Positions 43,254 through 53,194 of a stretch of DNA of 64,000 nucleotides are shown here, piece after piece. Made by a program: the position numbers and the translations under genes. Position 1 is the stretch's first letter. The number at the start of each line of letters is the position of its first letter. Origin of the DNA: Thiothrix fructosivorans (GTDB taxonomy: Bacteria; Pseudomonadota; Gammaproteobacteria; Thiotrichales; Thiotrichaceae); assembly GCF_017349355.1 (NCBI RefSeq), contig NZ_JAFMPM010000006.1, positions 620,001 through 684,000 on the forward strand, given 5' to 3'. The notes under the pieces are model-generated. The model was given only the letters and a program-made list of their open reading frames with translations, was not told the origin of the DNA and did not search any database.

Positions 43254-44060
43254 TTATTTCCGCCATAAATCAATCCTTAGCTTGCTTTGTATCGCAGCTT
43301 TAAATAAAGGGTAAAAACAATTGTCAACTTGTTTATCTTCAGCTTTTTTTATGCTGAGTGAAGTTGACTGCATTTTTGATATATTTAGTTTGGCTTGTTT
43401 TGCCATCTTCAACATATCGGAGAACGGCCTTGGTCTTTCTGTTAGTCCGAATAATGCAAGTGAGCTTAACCAGTCTATATAAACTCGACTATCCCGACTT
43501 GTTGTATTGTCGTGCAAAATTGCAATTCCATGTTGCAATGTCTCCCAACTCAAACTCTTAAGTGAAATTAAAATCTCTTCGTCTGCATATTCTTGCTCTA
43601 CTTCTTGCAATATGGATTGGTTTATTTTCGAGTTACCACCTAAAGAAATAAAGTATATCTTTTCAGGCTTATCCCACTCGTCATCCTTAAGTAGAGCGGT
43701 AATTTCATTACGCCATTGGTCAGGATTTTGCTGTCCAGCGAAAGGCGGCTTTACTTCAATCAATATTAATGCATTTTCATAACTGATGATTACATCAGGT
43801 TCAACATGTCTACGTTCTTTAATTCCTTTTAACTTTGACCAAAATATGGTTTCTTGGTAATCCCCTAATTCATCCACATGTTCTTTGGGTAAAAATATAT
43901 TGAGAAAGTCTCGTTCCCCTTGTTCTGATAAATAGGGAAAACGCCCAAAAATAGTGGCCGTTAACAAGTCTTCACGTTGACGAAAAACTTCACGCCAACT
44001 TTGATCTTCACCATCAATTGAAATTCGCCCTGCTTTACCATGTAGAACGGCGGCTAACAT
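43254..44060 (-). CDS. PD-(D/E)XK nuclease-like protein
   Basis: 268 residues with a ribosome site AAGGA. The nuclease core is D89 in HVEPDVIISY, then E102 and K104 in ALILIEVKPPF, an exact D-x12-E-x-K. An upstream E30 (RQREDLLTATIFGRFPYLS) could complete the site. The start (MLAAVLHGKAGRI) and the strongly conserved-looking GEDQSWREVFRQREDLLTA resemble a group of restriction-like or defence-associated nucleases, but I cannot name the family. Followed by an overlapping partner gene that IS66 has broken, so the system is probably inactive unless the nuclease works alone. Confidence 0.7.
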   Translation of the reverse strand: MLAAVLHGKAGRISIDGEDQSWREVFRQREDLLTATIFGRFPYLSEQGERDFLNIFLPKEHVDELGDYQETIFWSKLKGIKERRHVEPDVIISYENALILIEVKPPFAGQQNPDQWRNEITALLKDDEWDKPEKIYFISLGGNSKINQSILQEVEQEYADEEILISLKSLSWETLQHGIAILHDNTTSRDSRVYIDWLSSLALFGLTERPRPFSDMLKMAKQAKLNISKMQSTSLSIKKAEDKQVDNCFYPLFKAAIQSKLRIDLWRK

Positions 44061-44157
44061 AATAATTCCTTATGATTTGCCATGAGGTATATTGATTGAT
44101 TTGTGGACAAAAATCAATCTTAAACGAAGCTGGTAGTGAAATGCCTAATCAGAGGTT

Positions 44158-44443
44158 TGATCTAGCCCAGCAAACCCGGACACCCCAAGAAGTGAGTACA
44201 CTATACTCGACACTTGAGGTAAAAGATGAAACCAAGCAAACCAACAACCAAGCCTTACACACGGCGTTCCGCAAGCTACAAAGATGAAGCTCTGAAATTG
44301 GCGGATCGAATCGGTTACGCGGAAGCAGCCCGTCAACTTACAACCGTAACCGCTTACACAGTACCTTGGGCTATCTCAGCCCGTTGGACTTTAAAGCACA
44401 ATTCCTCACAAGTTGAGGTGTCCGGGTTTAATGGGCTAGATCA
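44158..44443 (+). mobile_element. Internally deleted IS3-family element (MITE-like)
   Basis: 286 bp with inverted ends: TGATCTAGCCCA starts it, and the mirror image ends it at 44443. The match extends through AAACCCGGACACC with two mismatches. GTT is duplicated on both sides (44155-44157, 44444-44446). Inside are the start of orfA and the last codons of orfB; about 1 kb between them is gone. Confidence 0.85.
44226..44409 (+). pseudogene. Fused remnants of IS3 orfA (5') and orfB (3')
   Basis: ATG at 44226 opens MKPSKPTTKPYTRRSASYKDEALKLADRIGYAEAARQL, the typical N-terminus of an IS3 OrfA HTH protein. In another frame the following DNA encodes NRLHSTLGYLSPLDFKAQFLTS and a stop, the typical C-terminus of the IS3 integrase. 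The join marks the deletion point. Confidence 0.85.
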
Positions 44444-44930
44444 GTTTCTGACGTATTTGACTTCCTCCCCTCCCTGAAGGAAGGGGATTCCTAATTCATC
44501 GAGAACAGGACGAATACACCGAAATGCACGCGCCACTGACATTCTCTCCAAAGGCTAACACCGCCAGTCCGGCGGCTAAAATATTGCGGGCAGCGTTTAC
44601 GTCACGGTCATGGATTACCTTGCATTCAGGGCATTCCCAGACACGTACTGCCAGCGGCAAGCGATTGACGACGAATCCACAGCCACTGCACTGCTTGGTG
44701 GAAGGAAAGAACCTGCCGATTTCGACATACGTTCTGCCCGCCCAATTGGCTTTGTACGCGAGTTGGCGGGTGAATTCTCCCCAACTTGCATCCGCAATGT
44801 GCTTGGCTAATGTTGGGTTTTTAATCATGTTTTTCACGGCGAGGTTTTCAGCGCAAACCACTTGGTTCTCGTTAATCAGTTTGCGGGACAGCTTGTGCAA
44901 GTTGTCCGAGCGGCAATCGGCGATTTTCGC

Positions 44931-46570
44931 GTAACTGAACAGTCCCCCCTTACCCAAACGCACTAAATTTGCGACACTCCCCCGATGACCCAACAACTGA
45001 AAGACCACAGCCTCAAACAGCTTAACAGCCAGTACCTTGCCAAGCTCACGCCGGAGGAACTGCTGCACCTGTCGACCAAGTTGTTGCATGACCTGAAAGA
45101 AGCGCGGGAACAGATCAACCAAAACTCCAACAACTCCTCCAAACCACCCAGCAGCGGTTTCCCGTGGGAAACGTCACCCAAAACGGTGGCTTTGCCCGAA
45201 ACAGAAGGGGTGGGTGCAGCCAGAGGAAAGCCAACCCCGGAACCAGAAGCTGTGGCGGGCACAAAGCCAGCCCAACCAGCCAAACGCAAAGCGGGTAAAC
45301 AACCCGGCGCACCGGGTTATGGTCGGGTATGGCATCCGCCCATCAATGCAGACGAACACCATTACCCCAGCCGATGTGAAGCCTGTGGCAGGTCCCTGGA
45401 TGCGGCTGTCTCCCGTATTTATACCGCCTATGACAGTGTGGACATCCAGTTTGGCACGGATGGGAACCCCGGACTGACCGTCATCACCACCCGCCACCAC
45501 CTTCACGATAGCGTATGCACCTGCGGTCATGTGAGCCGCCATATCCCGCATCGCCAAGCTCCCGACCCGTTATACCCGGAGGTTGATGTGGGCGAGTGGC
45601 GGCTGATTGGGGGCAATCTGGCGGCACTTATTGTCCACCTACGGCTGCGCTCACGCTTGTCACTGCGTGGCACACAAGAACTGTTGCGGGAGGTGTTGGG
45701 CATTCCCCTAAGTGTCGGGGTGTTGCAGCAATGTTTTGAGGAAGCAGCCGCGAGTGCTTCTCCATTGGAAGATGCCTTGGTGGAAGGGCTGTTGGCAGAA
45801 GCCACCGCTGACGGCGGGGTGCTGTATATTGATGAAACCTCTTGGAAAGAGCGTGGCGAAGCCCTGTGGCTATGGACATTCGTCACCACCCTCAGCGTTT
45901 GTTTCTACGTAGGGCAGCGCACCATTGAAATGCTCGACAACGTGATTAGCCCCCACTTTGGGGGCTGGCTGATGAGTGATGGCTATGCCGCTTACCGCCA
46001 CCACCCCAAACGCTTGCGTTGCTGGGCGCACCTGATCCGCAAAGCCCGTGGGCTGGCAGAATCACTGGACAAAGACGGGCGGACGTTTGGCAACTTCACC
46101 CTCGCTTGGCTGAGGGTATTACAGGACGACATTTACGCTTGGCGGGCAGCAGGCGGCACGGTGGGGACGCAAACCGACGTGATCCGTCAACGCCATCAGG
46201 CAAAACTCCTGGAATTCAGGGCATTATGCTTGATCCATGCCGTATCTGCCCATGACAAGACGGCGGCACTGGCGAAAGAGTTCATCAATGATTGGGATGC
46301 CATTTTCCGAATCCTTGACCACCCGTGGCTTCCCTTGACCAATAATGAGGCTGAGCGGGCGTTGCGCCATTGGGTGATCCTGCGCAAAACCAACCATGGC
46401 ACAAAGAGTGCTACGGGGAGCCGTGCGTTTGCCATGCTGGCCAGCATCATCGGTACTTGCCGCAAACGTGGACAGTCTGCCTTGGCTTATCTTGCCAGTG
46501 TTATTACCGCTGCCCGCGCTGGCTTTGCCCTGCCCGCTTTACCGCAAGGGGTGGGGATGTGATCAATTAC
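44931..46570 (+). mobile_element. IS66-family insertion sequence, copy C
   Basis: 1640 bp, flanked by the 8-bp duplication ATTTTCGC (44923-44930 and 46571-46578). The uninterrupted target exists in tnpB copy 1, confirming the boundaries independently. Confidence 0.96.
44985..46562 (+). CDS. IS66-family transposase (copy C)
   Basis: 525 residues, the same protein as in copies A and B, intact. Same orientation as copy A and opposite to copy B, so recombination between copies could delete or invert the DNA between them. Confidence 0.95.
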   Translation: MTQQLKDHSLKQLNSQYLAKLTPEELLHLSTKLLHDLKEAREQINQNSNNSSKPPSSGFPWETSPKTVALPETEGVGAARGKPTPEPEAVAGTKPAQPAKRKAGKQPGAPGYGRVWHPPINADEHHYPSRCEACGRSLDAAVSRIYTAYDSVDIQFGTDGNPGLTVITTRHHLHDSVCTCGHVSRHIPHRQAPDPLYPEVDVGEWRLIGGNLAALIVHLRLRSRLSLRGTQELLREVLGIPLSVGVLQQCFEEAAASASPLEDALVEGLLAEATADGGVLYIDETSWKERGEALWLWTFVTTLSVCFYVGQRTIEMLDNVISPHFGGWLMSDGYAAYRHHPKRLRCWAHLIRKARGLAESLDKDGRTFGNFTLAWLRVLQDDIYAWRAAGGTVGTQTDVIRQRHQAKLLEFRALCLIHAVSAHDKTAALAKEFINDWDAIFRILDHPWLPLTNNEAERALRHWVILRKTNHGTKSATGSRAFAMLASIIGTCRKRGQSALAYLASVITAARAGFALPALPQGVGM

Positions 46571-46888
46571 ATTTTCGCGTGAATACGGGCAACCTTGCGT
46601 TTGGCTTTCAGCCGATTCTTGCTACCAAGTTTCTTCTTGGCAAGACGACGTTGGTATTTCGCAAGTTTAGCCGCGTATTCTGCGGTATGGCGGGGATTGC
46701 CGGATTTAAAACCGTCAGAGGTGACGAACAAATCCTTGATGCCCACGTCGATACCCACTTTTTTATCGGTGACGGGCAGCAACGTGGCATCACATTCACA
46801 CAGGCAAGACACAAAATAGCGCCCTGCCTGATCTTTGGAAACGGTAATGGTGGTGGGGTCAGCGGGAAGCGGCTGACTCCATTTAATC

Positions 46889-48294
46889 CATCTCCTTATA
46901 CACAAGTTCCCAAGCTGATGTAAGATAAGCAATTTACACCCATGAACTGGTCATCTAGCGAACTCACCGATCTTGATTTGGGAGACAAGCGCCTCGAAAC
47001 ACGCGCAGCCCATATTCTCAACGCCATGCTAAAAGTGCCCCAATCCAGTATCCCCAAGGCTTGCCAGAGTTGGTCAAGCACCTTGGCGACGTACCGTTTC
47101 TTCTGGAATGAAGCGGTGAGCCATGATGCTTTGATGGCATCCCACTTTGAAGCGACAGAGTGCCGAATTCGTCAACAAGACTCGCGGATTATCCTGTGTA
47201 TTCAAGATACGACCGAACTGGACTTCAATGGACAGGAAACCGAGGGCTTGGGGCGGTTATCCTACGATAAGCAACGCGGGATGTACCTGCATCCGACCTT
47301 GTGTATTACCCCAGAACGTTTGCCGTTGGGCATCACCGATACGTGGATGTGGTCACGGGGATTGAGCAAAGCGGCCGACCAAGCCAACCCCAGCATCAAA
47401 GAAAGCCGTCGTTGGATTGAAGGGTATGAACGGGTAGCCGAACTGGCGGCACGCTGCCCTGAACACCGCTTCATCTATGCTGGCGACCGTGAAAGCGACT
47501 TTTACGACTTGCTCCAACGGGCGCAAGCCTTGAATTACCCGGCTGACCTGCTGATACGGGCGCAACATAACCGTGCATTAGGAGATGACCTCAAACTGTG
47601 GGATGCCATTGAGCAACAACAGGCGTTGACCCGTATCACCTTTACCAAACCGCGCAAGCAGGGTGAAAAGCCCCGCAAAGTGGTACAAGAAATCAAGGTG
47701 TTACGTTATACCTTGCGTCCCAAGAGTCAGCATCCGATGCTATTGACCTTGGTTCAAGCCAAAGAAATTAACCCACCCGCCGGAAAATCGCCCCTCATTT
47801 GGCGTTTAGTCACCAACCGTTGTGTGGAAACAGCCGATGCTGCCTGTGAACTTATCGACTGGTATCGAGCGCGTTGGGAAATCGAAATGTTTTTTGATGT
47901 CCTGAAAGTTGGCTGTCGCGTCGAAAAACTGCAACTGGAGACCAAAGAGCGCATCGAAAAAGCCCTCGCGCTCTACATCATGGTGGCTTGGCGGATTATG
48001 TTTCTGATGCGGTTGGGGCGTACCTGCCCAGAACTTCCGGCTGATCTGGTGTTTGACCCGCTGGAATGGAAAGTATCCTTCCGGCTCGGCAAAAAAGCAC
48101 TACCCGATGGCATACCTACCCTCAATCAAGTGATCCGCAATCTGGCAGAACTGGGTGGCTTTTTGGGCAGAAAATCCGATGGCGAACCGGGGGCTAAAAG
48201 TATCTGGTTGGGCTATTCACGAGTGCTGGACTGTATTTATGGTATTCAGATGGCTAGTGAGTTGGGAATGGATTGATTTGTGTATAAGGAGATG
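46889..48294 (+). mobile_element. IS4-family, IS50-like insertion sequence
   Basis: 1406 bp. The terminal repeat CATCTCCTTATACACAA is present at both ends and resembles the IS50/Tn5 outer end (CTGACTCTTATACACAAGT). Flanked by the 9-bp duplication CATTTAATC (46880-46888 and 48295-48303), the size made by IS50. Inserted in the tnpB gene of copy 2. Confidence 0.95.
46942..48276 (+). CDS. IS4-family (Tn5-like) transposase
   Basis: 444 residues. The N-terminal Tn5-type DNA-binding domain (DLDLGDKRLETRAAHIL) is followed by the RNase H-like catalytic core: D89 in CIQDTTELDF, D182 in AGDRESDFYDLL and E315 in RARWEIEMFFDVLKVGC, the Y-(2)-R-(3)-E-(6)-K signature of IS4 elements. The C-terminal part is like the Tn5 dimerisation domain. 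Intact. Confidence 0.94.
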   Translation: MNWSSSELTDLDLGDKRLETRAAHILNAMLKVPQSSIPKACQSWSSTLATYRFFWNEAVSHDALMASHFEATECRIRQQDSRIILCIQDTTELDFNGQETEGLGRLSYDKQRGMYLHPTLCITPERLPLGITDTWMWSRGLSKAADQANPSIKESRRWIEGYERVAELAARCPEHRFIYAGDRESDFYDLLQRAQALNYPADLLIRAQHNRALGDDLKLWDAIEQQQALTRITFTKPRKQGEKPRKVVQEIKVLRYTLRPKSQHPMLLTLVQAKEINPPAGKSPLIWRLVTNRCVETADAACELIDWYRARWEIEMFFDVLKVGCRVEKLQLETKERIEKALALYIMVAWRIMFLMRLGRTCPELPADLVFDPLEWKVSFRLGKKALPDGIPTLNQVIRNLAELGGFLGRKSDGEPGAKSIWLGYSRVLDCIYGIQMASELGMD

Positions 48295-48897
48295 CATTTA
48301 ATCGCCAATGGCTGCTCACACTTTGCCAGCTTCAGTTCATCGTTTTTAAAGGTGAATGCTCGGTAAGTGAATTCAGCCGACTGGTGGTGTTTTTTGGATT
48401 TAAAAACAGGGTATTTCGCCCGACCTTCAAAGAAATTTTTGAACGCGGTTTGCTGGTTTCGCAAACATTGTTGCAGCGGAACACTGGAAACGTCGTTCAG
48501 AAACAGGGACTCAGGCAGTTTTTTGATGGCAGTCAATCGGGCGTTTGCGCCCGTGTAACCAATTTTTTCCTGAGTCTGAGAATAGGCATCGGTGCGGTAA
48601 CGCAAGATGCTGTTGTACACGTAGCGCACACAACCGAAGGTTTGCGCTAGCAGTTTTTCTTGTTGCTGGTCGGGGTAAAACCTGAACTTGTAGGCGCGTT
48701 TCGTTTGCATGGCTCTCAGTATAGTTGATGCGGTGAGTTATGCGTGTTTAACCAAGATAGCTTAACGAAAGAGGAGCGAGAAGAGGGTCGGCTAGCGCCG
48801 ACGCGCTATCCCTCCCCGACCTAAAGGACGGGGTATCTCGCGCAAGATGGATGAAAATACCAAGTGGTGATATTAATCTGAGGGATGCGTTACTATT

Positions 48898-50982
48898 GTG
48901 CGTATGAAACCCTTGCTCCTCATCCTGTTATATGGTCTATTGATCTTTTCAACGGCGAATACTCCGGCTGTTGAGCAAGCCTCGTTCACCACCAGTATTG
49001 TTCTGACCCAATCAGAACAAACATGGCTCGAACAACGCCAAGGCGCCCCCCTACGCTACTGCTTCAGCCCCGTCTGGAAACCCTATGATTTCTTTGAGGA
49101 TGGCAAGCATAAAGGCATTTTTGCCGATTACGTGCACCTTTTTTCCAAACGGTTGAATATCCCTGTGCAGCCAGTGTTGAGCAGCACTTGGGGCGAAGCC
49201 TTGCAGTTTGTTCGCGAAGGCAAGTGCGATTTCCTTTCTGGAGCAGTCAAAACCCCAGAGCGTGAAGATTTTTTGTTCTTCACTATGCCCTATTATCAAA
49301 CGGCGCATGTTTTGCTCGCTAAATCCGGTCGACCGTTTGTCCAGTCGCTGGCGGATATTGCGGATCAAAAAATCGTTATTCCGACCAGAGGGGCAATTGG
49401 GACACAGTTACGCCAAAATTACCCAAATACCACCTTTATTGAAGCGGAAACCCCTGATGAGCTGTTTGCAATGGTTGAAAACGGTAAGGCTTATGCTGGG
49501 GTTGCTTCGTTTGCGCATGGCATCCAGATTATCCAGCAGGGGCTGTATAACTTAAAAATCATCGGCAAACTCGATTACGATTACCCCATTTCGGTTGCGG
49601 TGCGTAAGGATTCCCCGCCATTGCTGGGCATTATGCAAAAAGCCGTCGATTCCCTCACACAAGCCGATCACGATGCTATCAAGCTTAATTGGAATTCGGT
49701 CTATGTGGTTGAAACGACGGATTATTCCTTGCTGTGGAAACTCGTTATCGGCGCAAGCCTGATTTTGCTGGGTAGCATTTACTGGAACCGTAAACTGACC
49801 CGTTTGAATACGGTGCTTCAACAAGCCAAGGAAGCCGCAGAACGCGCCAATCAGATCAAAAGCGAGTTTCTGGCAAATATGAGCCATGAAATTCGCACGC
49901 CCATGAATGCGATGATCGGCTTGGGGTATCTGCTACAACAAACGGATTTGACCGCGCAACAAGACGATTACCTGAACAAAATGCAGTCATCTTCTAAGAT
50001 GTTGCTGGGCATTATCGACGATATTCTGGATGTGGCGAAAATCGAAGTGGGTAAGCTCGAATTGCATTCCACCGCCTTTCGGCTCAGTAATGTGTTGCAA
50101 CAAATGACGTATTTGTTTGAAGAGCAGGCGCGGCAAAAAGGCTTGGAATTTCAGATTCAAGTCGCCGAGGATGTGCCCACCTGCTTGGTTGGCGACCCAC
50201 AACGCCTCGCACAGATTTTGTTGAATCTGGTGAGTAACGCAATCAAATTCACCGAAGCGGGCGAGATTTGTATTAGCATTGCATGCTTAGCGCCTGTTGA
50301 TGGGAAATCCCGCCTGCAATTCAGTGTGGCAGATACCGGTATTGGCATTAGCGTGGCGCAACAGGCAAAGCTATTTCAACCATTTTCACAGGCAGATAGT
50401 TCCTTGTCCCGACGGCACGGTGGGAGCGGTTTGGGGCTGGTGATTAGCCAATCGTTGGCGCGGCTGATGGGCGGCAATATTACGCTGGAAAGCCAAGTGG
50501 GGCAGGGCAGCACGTTTATGTTTACCGTCGCGTTCACTGCTTGCATGGATCACACGCCTGCCAACCCCGCCGCTACGGCAGTTGCGGGCATCTTTAACAC
50601 CGTGCAAGTGTTGCTGGTGGAAGATGACCCGATGAACCAGATGGTGGCGGGTGAATTATTGAAGCGATTAGGCGTGACGGTCACGGTGGCGAATAACGGC
50701 ATCGAAGCCCTTGAAGCCTTGGGGAAAACCGCTTTCCACTTGATATTTATGGATATTCAAATGCCGAAGATGGATGGTTACGAAGCCGTTCGGCTGATTC
50801 GTCAACAGCATGAATGGCATCATTTGCCCATTATTGCCATGACTGCCCACGCCATTTCCACGGAACGGGATAAGTGCCTTGCAGCGGGGATGAATGATTA
50901 CCTGACCAAACCCATTGACCCCGCCGGGTTGGCGGCGATGTTGGCGAAGTGGGTGGTGGTGTTGGGTCTGCCCCATGCTTAA
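48898..50982 (+). CDS. BvgS-like hybrid sensor histidine kinase
   Basis: 694 residues from GTG (ATG at 48904 is equally possible). Signal/anchor 1-22; periplasmic SBP_bac_3 sensor domain about 50-270 ([28 protein letters not shown]); membrane helix 279-296. HisKA has phospho-acceptor H330 in NMSHEIRTP; HATPase_c has N447, DTGIG (479-483) and GGSGLGL (508-514). A C-terminal receiver has D619 in FMDIQMP. No Hpt domain, HTH or partner regulator follows, so the downstream response regulator is elsewhere. Probably senses a small solute in the periplasm. Confidence 0.92.
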   Translation: MRMKPLLLILLYGLLIFSTANTPAVEQASFTTSIVLTQSEQTWLEQRQGAPLRYCFSPVWKPYDFFEDGKHKGIFADYVHLFSKRLNIPVQPVLSSTWGEALQFVREGKCDFLSGAVKTPEREDFLFFTMPYYQTAHVLLAKSGRPFVQSLADIADQKIVIPTRGAIGTQLRQNYPNTTFIEAETPDELFAMVENGKAYAGVASFAHGIQIIQQGLYNLKIIGKLDYDYPISVAVRKDSPPLLGIMQKAVDSLTQADHDAIKLNWNSVYVVETTDYSLLWKLVIGASLILLGSIYWNRKLTRLNTVLQQAKEAAERANQIKSEFLANMSHEIRTPMNAMIGLGYLLQQTDLTAQQDDYLNKMQSSSKMLLGIIDDILDVAKIEVGKLELHSTAFRLSNVLQQMTYLFEEQARQKGLEFQIQVAEDVPTCLVGDPQRLAQILLNLVSNAIKFTEAGEICISIACLAPVDGKSRLQFSVADTGIGISVAQQAKLFQPFSQADSSLSRRHGGSGLGLVISQSLARLMGGNITLESQVGQGSTFMFTVAFTACMDHTPANPAATAVAGIFNTVQVLLVEDDPMNQMVAGELLKRLGVTVTVANNGIEALEALGKTAFHLIFMDIQMPKMDGYEAVRLIRQQHEWHHLPIIAMTAHAISTERDKCLAAGMNDYLTKPIDPAGLAAMLAKWVVVLGLPHA

Positions 50983-51008
50983 AACGGGGCAGCCCATTAA
51001 CCTTCGCG

Positions 51009-51242
51009 TTAGCTCTTCGTCCCACCAAACTTCCCAAATATATCCATCCACTGCTTAAACACATCCGCATTTCCTGCCACGCCTGGCTTGAAAAATGCCA
51101 TAGGGTCGAAGCCTTCCACGCCATCCTGCATTTTCTTCAGCATTTGTGCCATGACTTCGCGGTTGAATTCCTGCACATCTGGCAAGCCCATCACGCGGCG
51201 CAGTTCTTCGGGGGTCATCTCGACGTTTACGGTGATATTCAT
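51009..51242 (-). CDS. DUF6489-like small protein
   Basis: 77 residues: MNITVNVEMTPEELRRVMGLPDVQEFNREVMAQMLKKM then a loop and WMDIFGKFGG. This matches my recollection of DUF6489 proteins, which are of unknown function. The MTPEELRR helix and FxxxxMxxM pattern suggest an amphipathic, possibly membrane-associated or phasin-like protein. Single gene, opposite to both neighbours. Confidence 0.65.
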   Translation of the reverse strand: MNITVNVEMTPEELRRVMGLPDVQEFNREVMAQMLKKMQDGVEGFDPMAFFKPGVAGNADVFKQWMDIFGKFGGTKS

Positions 51243-51345
51243 ACGTTACTCCCTTGGTTGCAATGTACTCATTCTGCCATAAATCCGTTAATCGCGTTTA
51301 GATTGCCTATACTCTATAAAACGCTTGCAAAGGAAACGGGCATCC

Positions 51346-53166
51346 ATGACTGATACACCTCCACCGGCGGACGATCCTGCGCCACCTCCACCCTTGAGCA
51401 TCGGTAAACGCTTACAGGCTTGGGTCTTGCATTCCCTCGATTTTATGCGGCTGCTGACTGAGCGCCTGATGGGATTTTTGCGGCTTTTCGCTACGTTGGG
51501 GCTGTTCTTGATGGTGCTTTTTGTCGTCGTTAAAGCGGTGGATAGCGCCAATTTGGTCTTGGTGAAAGCGTTCACCGTGCCACAAAGCATGAGCGCTAGC
51601 CACACTGACGCAGGGCGTATTATCGCCAATGCCCTCAAGCAAGAATTGTTGCTGGCGGAAAACGACATTTACGCCACCGTCAAACGCACCAGCCGCAATG
51701 GCAAAGTCAATATCGAAGCAGTGACCGGCAATAACGAAGACTATTTACTCGGCTCAAGCATTAAACTGCCCGAAACCGGCATTTCCATCAACGACGTGGT
51801 GGAATTCATCGGCAGCATCTTTGGGCGACGCAATATCACCGGCTCGGTCTACCAAGATCAAGGCAAGCTGTTCCTGCAAGTCGAACTTGATGGACGCATT
51901 TTCCACTTCGAGCGCAAGCTGGATGACCACGACCCCAAAGCCCTCAATATGGATTTGATTCGCGATATGCTACGTGAAAGCCGCACGCAATTGCTGAGTG
52001 TTGCTTCCGAAAGTCATAATCTGTACTTTTATTGCACGGGCGAGGCGGCTTCGTTGGAACACCCCGATAGCCAATTGAGCGAATGGTTCGACTACTGTTC
52101 GCGCTTGCAAAGCAGCCAAGTGACCCCCGAAACCCTCGAAACCCTGTTGCGCGACCTGCATTCCGCCCACGCCCGCCAATTGGCGAATGGCAATGACACC
52201 TTGAGGCATATTTTGGCGCAAACCATCGGCAGTGCCTTGGATAAAACCCGCTTGCTCTGCCCCGATTACCCCACCACCAAGGTCTGTAAAGCACCAACGT
52301 TGCCAGAAGTGGCGCAAATGTCGCTGAAATTGCCCGAACCGATGATTGCCGCCGCTGCACCGTCGTTGTACCCCGAATTGCCGGATGCACGGGCGTTTGA
52401 GCCGGAAACGCTGTCAATGCGCAGTATGATTCGGGTTGAACCCATGACTTATGATGTCGTTGAACCATTGGTGGAATTGCCATCGGTCAGGGCGTTGCAA
52501 GCGCAATGTGCTAGTCACGCGGCTGCTAAGCCGCAGGAAATACTGGCATCTAACCGTACTGAAAGCGATGCGACGCTGCTGTTCAACAATAATCGCCCAA
52601 TTCAAGCCGTGGAAAAATACGCGCAAGCCATAGAGCAGAATTGCGGCAATGTGTTTGCGTGGGCCAATTTGGGCGTATTACTGGTATCCACTGAGCCGCC
52701 GTTACGCAGTGTGGATGAGGCGCAATTGGCACTGGAAATGGCTGTCAAATTGAACGATAAAATCGACTGGATTCAAAACAATCTTTGCATTGCCCGCGCA
52801 TGGCTTGCACCCTTGGAATCGGTAGAAAAGATGATCAGCGATGAGGCTTGTACGACTGCACGCGGCTTGAACCCTGCCAATAAAGTCATTCTCGACAAGC
52901 AGTTTTATCTCGCGGTGGCGGATCGTTATCTCGTGGAAGGGCAATACGCGCAGGCGGCGAGTACGTATCAAATCGCCGTCAGTGCGGATCGCAAGCGCGA
53001 TTGCAATACCAGCAAAGTCATCGACAAACTGGCGCTACTGGAAGCCGAGCATGGGGTAGCGGGGGCGAAGGCGGCAGCTTGCACGATTTTGCAAGATGCC
53101 GTGGCGTTGCCGGGAGGGAAAATTAGCGCGTGTGAGGCGAAACTAGCAGCGTTTCAGTGCCCGTGA
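51346..53166 (+). CDS. Membrane-anchored TPR-containing protein
   Basis: 606 residues from the ATG at 51346 (ribosome site AAAGGAAAC). Pro-rich cytosolic N-terminus, one membrane helix (about 40-65), then a large extracytoplasmic region with an alpha/beta domain (about 80-210) and TPR-like repeats (about 405-470 and 530-560, for example NNNRPIQAVEKYAQAIEQNCGNVFAWANLG). No family name recognised. A possible scaffold or sensor in the envelope. Standing alone. Confidence 0.7.
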   Translation: MTDTPPPADDPAPPPPLSIGKRLQAWVLHSLDFMRLLTERLMGFLRLFATLGLFLMVLFVVVKAVDSANLVLVKAFTVPQSMSASHTDAGRIIANALKQELLLAENDIYATVKRTSRNGKVNIEAVTGNNEDYLLGSSIKLPETGISINDVVEFIGSIFGRRNITGSVYQDQGKLFLQVELDGRIFHFERKLDDHDPKALNMDLIRDMLRESRTQLLSVASESHNLYFYCTGEAASLEHPDSQLSEWFDYCSRLQSSQVTPETLETLLRDLHSAHARQLANGNDTLRHILAQTIGSALDKTRLLCPDYPTTKVCKAPTLPEVAQMSLKLPEPMIAAAAPSLYPELPDARAFEPETLSMRSMIRVEPMTYDVVEPLVELPSVRALQAQCASHAAAKPQEILASNRTESDATLLFNNNRPIQAVEKYAQAIEQNCGNVFAWANLGVLLVSTEPPLRSVDEAQLALEMAVKLNDKIDWIQNNLCIARAWLAPLESVEKMISDEACTTARGLNPANKVILDKQFYLAVADRYLVEGQYAQAASTYQIAVSADRKRDCNTSKVIDKLALLEAEHGVAGAKAAACTILQDAVALPGGKISACEAKLAAFQCP

Positions 53167-53194
53167 TCAGCCCTATCCTGTCCTTCTGCATGCC

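Larger units (their letters stand above)
41004..43266 (-). pseudogene. Uncharacterised partner of a PD-(D/E)XK protein, split by IS66
   Basis: The N-terminal part is at 43066-43266 (MAEITQEDAELLVNQIQNAH to TRPSSK) and the C-terminal part at 41004-41425 (WAWDFVPLFTSSHIYW to KKLEQYIEK). Removing the IS and one CTTACTAC duplicate restores 205 codons (204 residues) in one frame. No family recognised; the protein is acidic, with a C-terminal EWEDVGGGLKGMGFTFPLADIFMDA. Its start overlaps the end of the PD-(D/E)XK gene by 13 bp, so both were one operon. Confidence 0.85.
44496..48710 (-). pseudogene. tnpB: TnpB gene interrupted by IS66 and an IS50-like element
   Basis: Three pieces, 48295-48710 (N-terminus), 46571-46888 (middle with GIDVGIKDL) and 44496-44930 (AENLAVKN, zinc ribbon and DRDVNAARN). 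With the insertions and one copy of each duplication removed they rejoin into an open frame of 384 codons, the same size as copy 1. No other damage is seen, so inactivation is recent. Confidence 0.92.
44457..48856 (-). mobile_element. IS200/IS605-family tnpB element, copy 2, with two nested insertions
   Basis: After subtraction of IS66 copy C (1640+8 bp) and the IS50-like element (1406+9 bp), 1337 bp remain, exactly the length of copy 1. The end hairpins are conserved. It lies 13 bp from the IS3 remnant. Base differences from copy 1 are scattered, so the two copies are not a recent duplication. Confidence 0.9.

Noticed and set aside
44931-48294. Composite transposon bounded by IS66 and the IS50-like element
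   Set aside because: Each element has its own target duplication and they sit at independent positions in the same tnpB gene; no cargo lies between them other than tnpB sequence.
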